Part shown: positions 5,640 to 6,122 of the stretch, one piece after another | Layout of the letters: every line of letters begins with the position of its first letter | Position numbering within the stretch: position 1 is the first letter of the stretch | NCBI GenBank assembly: GCA_017880705.1 | Contig: JADGRS010000210.1 | Location: 1 to 6,122, forward strand | Length of the DNA: 6,122 bases | From: Burkholderiales bacterium | GTDB lineage: Bacteria; Pseudomonadota; Gammaproteobacteria; Burkholderiales; Usitatibacteraceae | Direction of reading: 5' to 3' | Notes under the pieces: generated by a model | What the model was told of the DNA's origin: nothing | The model's input: only the letters and a program-made list of their open reading frames with translations | Database searches by the model: none | Program-made: the position numbers and the translations under genes

Positions 5640-6122
5640 ATGTCGGGAAACCGCGTGACGTTCGCGGCGGCGGATTCGAGGTCCGGGCGGCCGCGTGCCT
5701 TGCTGCCGGTGCGAGCGCTCATCCGGAAGATCGTCGACAGCGTGGCGGAGGGCCAGAAGTATCACCTGAGGGTCGTCTTCTCCGACGGCAGCACCTACGA
5801 CAGCACGCGCCAGGGAGAGCCGGACGTCACGATCATCTTCCGCAAGCGGCGCGCGGAATGGCGGATGGTGCTTGGCGGGATGTTCGAGTTCCTCGAGTCG
5901 CACTTCGAAGGCGACGTGGATATCGTCGGCGAGCACGGCCTGCGCAGGCTCGTCAAGATCGGATACCGCAAGCCCTTCGGGCGCTTCGAGCACCCCTATA
6001 CGTTCGTGAAGCGGCGCCTTCTCGAGTGGCGCCAGAACAACGCAAATCCCGCGCAGGCCAAGCGCAACGCGGCCTTCCACTACGGCCTGCCGCGGGAGTT
6101 CTTCCATCTCGTCCTCGGCGAA
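5640..6122 (+). CDS. Second CFA-synthase family protein, N-terminal 161 residues (3' end outside window)
   Basis: The frame is open from ATG 5640 to the window end. Residues about 75-105 match the N-terminal lipid-binding domain of CFA synthases (MVLGGMFEFLESHFEGDVDIVGEHGLRRL, comparable to FFTGRIDVEGSIYEAL in the first copy). Residues 146-160 (FHYGLPREFFHLVLG) align with FHYDLSNAFYGLWLD, the entry to the catalytic domain. The sequence then stops, so the SAM motif and active-site residues cannot be checked. The protein is clearly a different subfamily from the upstream CFA synthase: the N-terminal region is basic and the DLSN motif reads GLPR. It follows the bactofilin-like gene closely and is probably the fourth gene of the operon. 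It may be a cyclopropane synthase with another lipid preference, or a related SAM-dependent methyltransferase that makes methylated or methylene lipids. The family is confident; the exact reaction is not. Confidence 0.85.
   Translation, partial: MSGNRVTFAAADSRSGRPRALLPVRALIRKIVDSVAEGQKYHLRVVFSDGSTYDSTRQGEPDVTIIFRKRRAEWRMVLGGMFEFLESHFEGDVDIVGEHGLRRLVKIGYRKPFGRFEHPYTFVKRRLLEWRQNNANPAQAKRNAAFHYGLPREFFHLVLGE

Noticed and set aside
5424..6107. Minus-strand 227-codon frame over the end of the window
   Set aside because: It is antisense to the second CFA-family gene, whose + strand frame matches conserved family motifs and has a ribosome site.

Overview
The window is GC-rich, gene-dense DNA with short or absent intergenic gaps, typical of a Proteobacterium. 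A betaproteobacterium is my best guess, from the gene families, the strong GC bias at third codon positions and an FNR/ANR-type operator; it is an inference from style, not from a marker gene. There is no sign of an insertion sequence, prophage, CRISPR array, tRNA or rRNA. All seven genes fall into three transcription units.

Unit 1 (+, positions 3-1936): the 3' part of a DUF3300 gene, overlapped at ATGA by a DUF2950 gene. The two families commonly travel together and are exported proteins of unknown function. Here the DUF2950 protein carries an extra C-terminal c-type cytochrome domain (CTLCH haem motif and a plausible Met axial ligand), which suggests a redox role for this copy.

Unit 2 (-, 2532-1933): one gene for a conserved membrane-associated protein of about 200 residues with a Cys-rich C-terminal half. 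Its stop codon interlocks with that of the DUF2950 gene inside a shared CTAG.

Unit 3 (+, 2704-6122 and beyond): a cyclopropane-fatty-acyl-phospholipid (CFA) synthase, a flavodoxin-like protein (ATGA overlap), an exported bactofilin-like beta-helix protein with a polytopic membrane domain, and the N-terminal 161 residues of a second, divergent CFA-synthase family protein cut by the window end. The order and tight spacing suggest one operon for membrane lipid or envelope modification.

The only real intergenic region (2533-2703) separates units 2 and 3. It holds a near-perfect FNR-family site, TTGAC-GCGC-ATCAA, centred about 41 bases before the predicted start of unit 3 transcription, the class II activator position, and paired with TATGCT as a -10. 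This predicts that the lipid-modification operon is induced when oxygen is low or under nitrosative conditions. A -10-like TATAGT lies on the other strand for unit 2. The most notable items are the DUF2950-cytochrome c fusion, the FNR-type operator, and the two CFA-type enzymes bracketing a flavodoxin and a bactofilin-like membrane protein.
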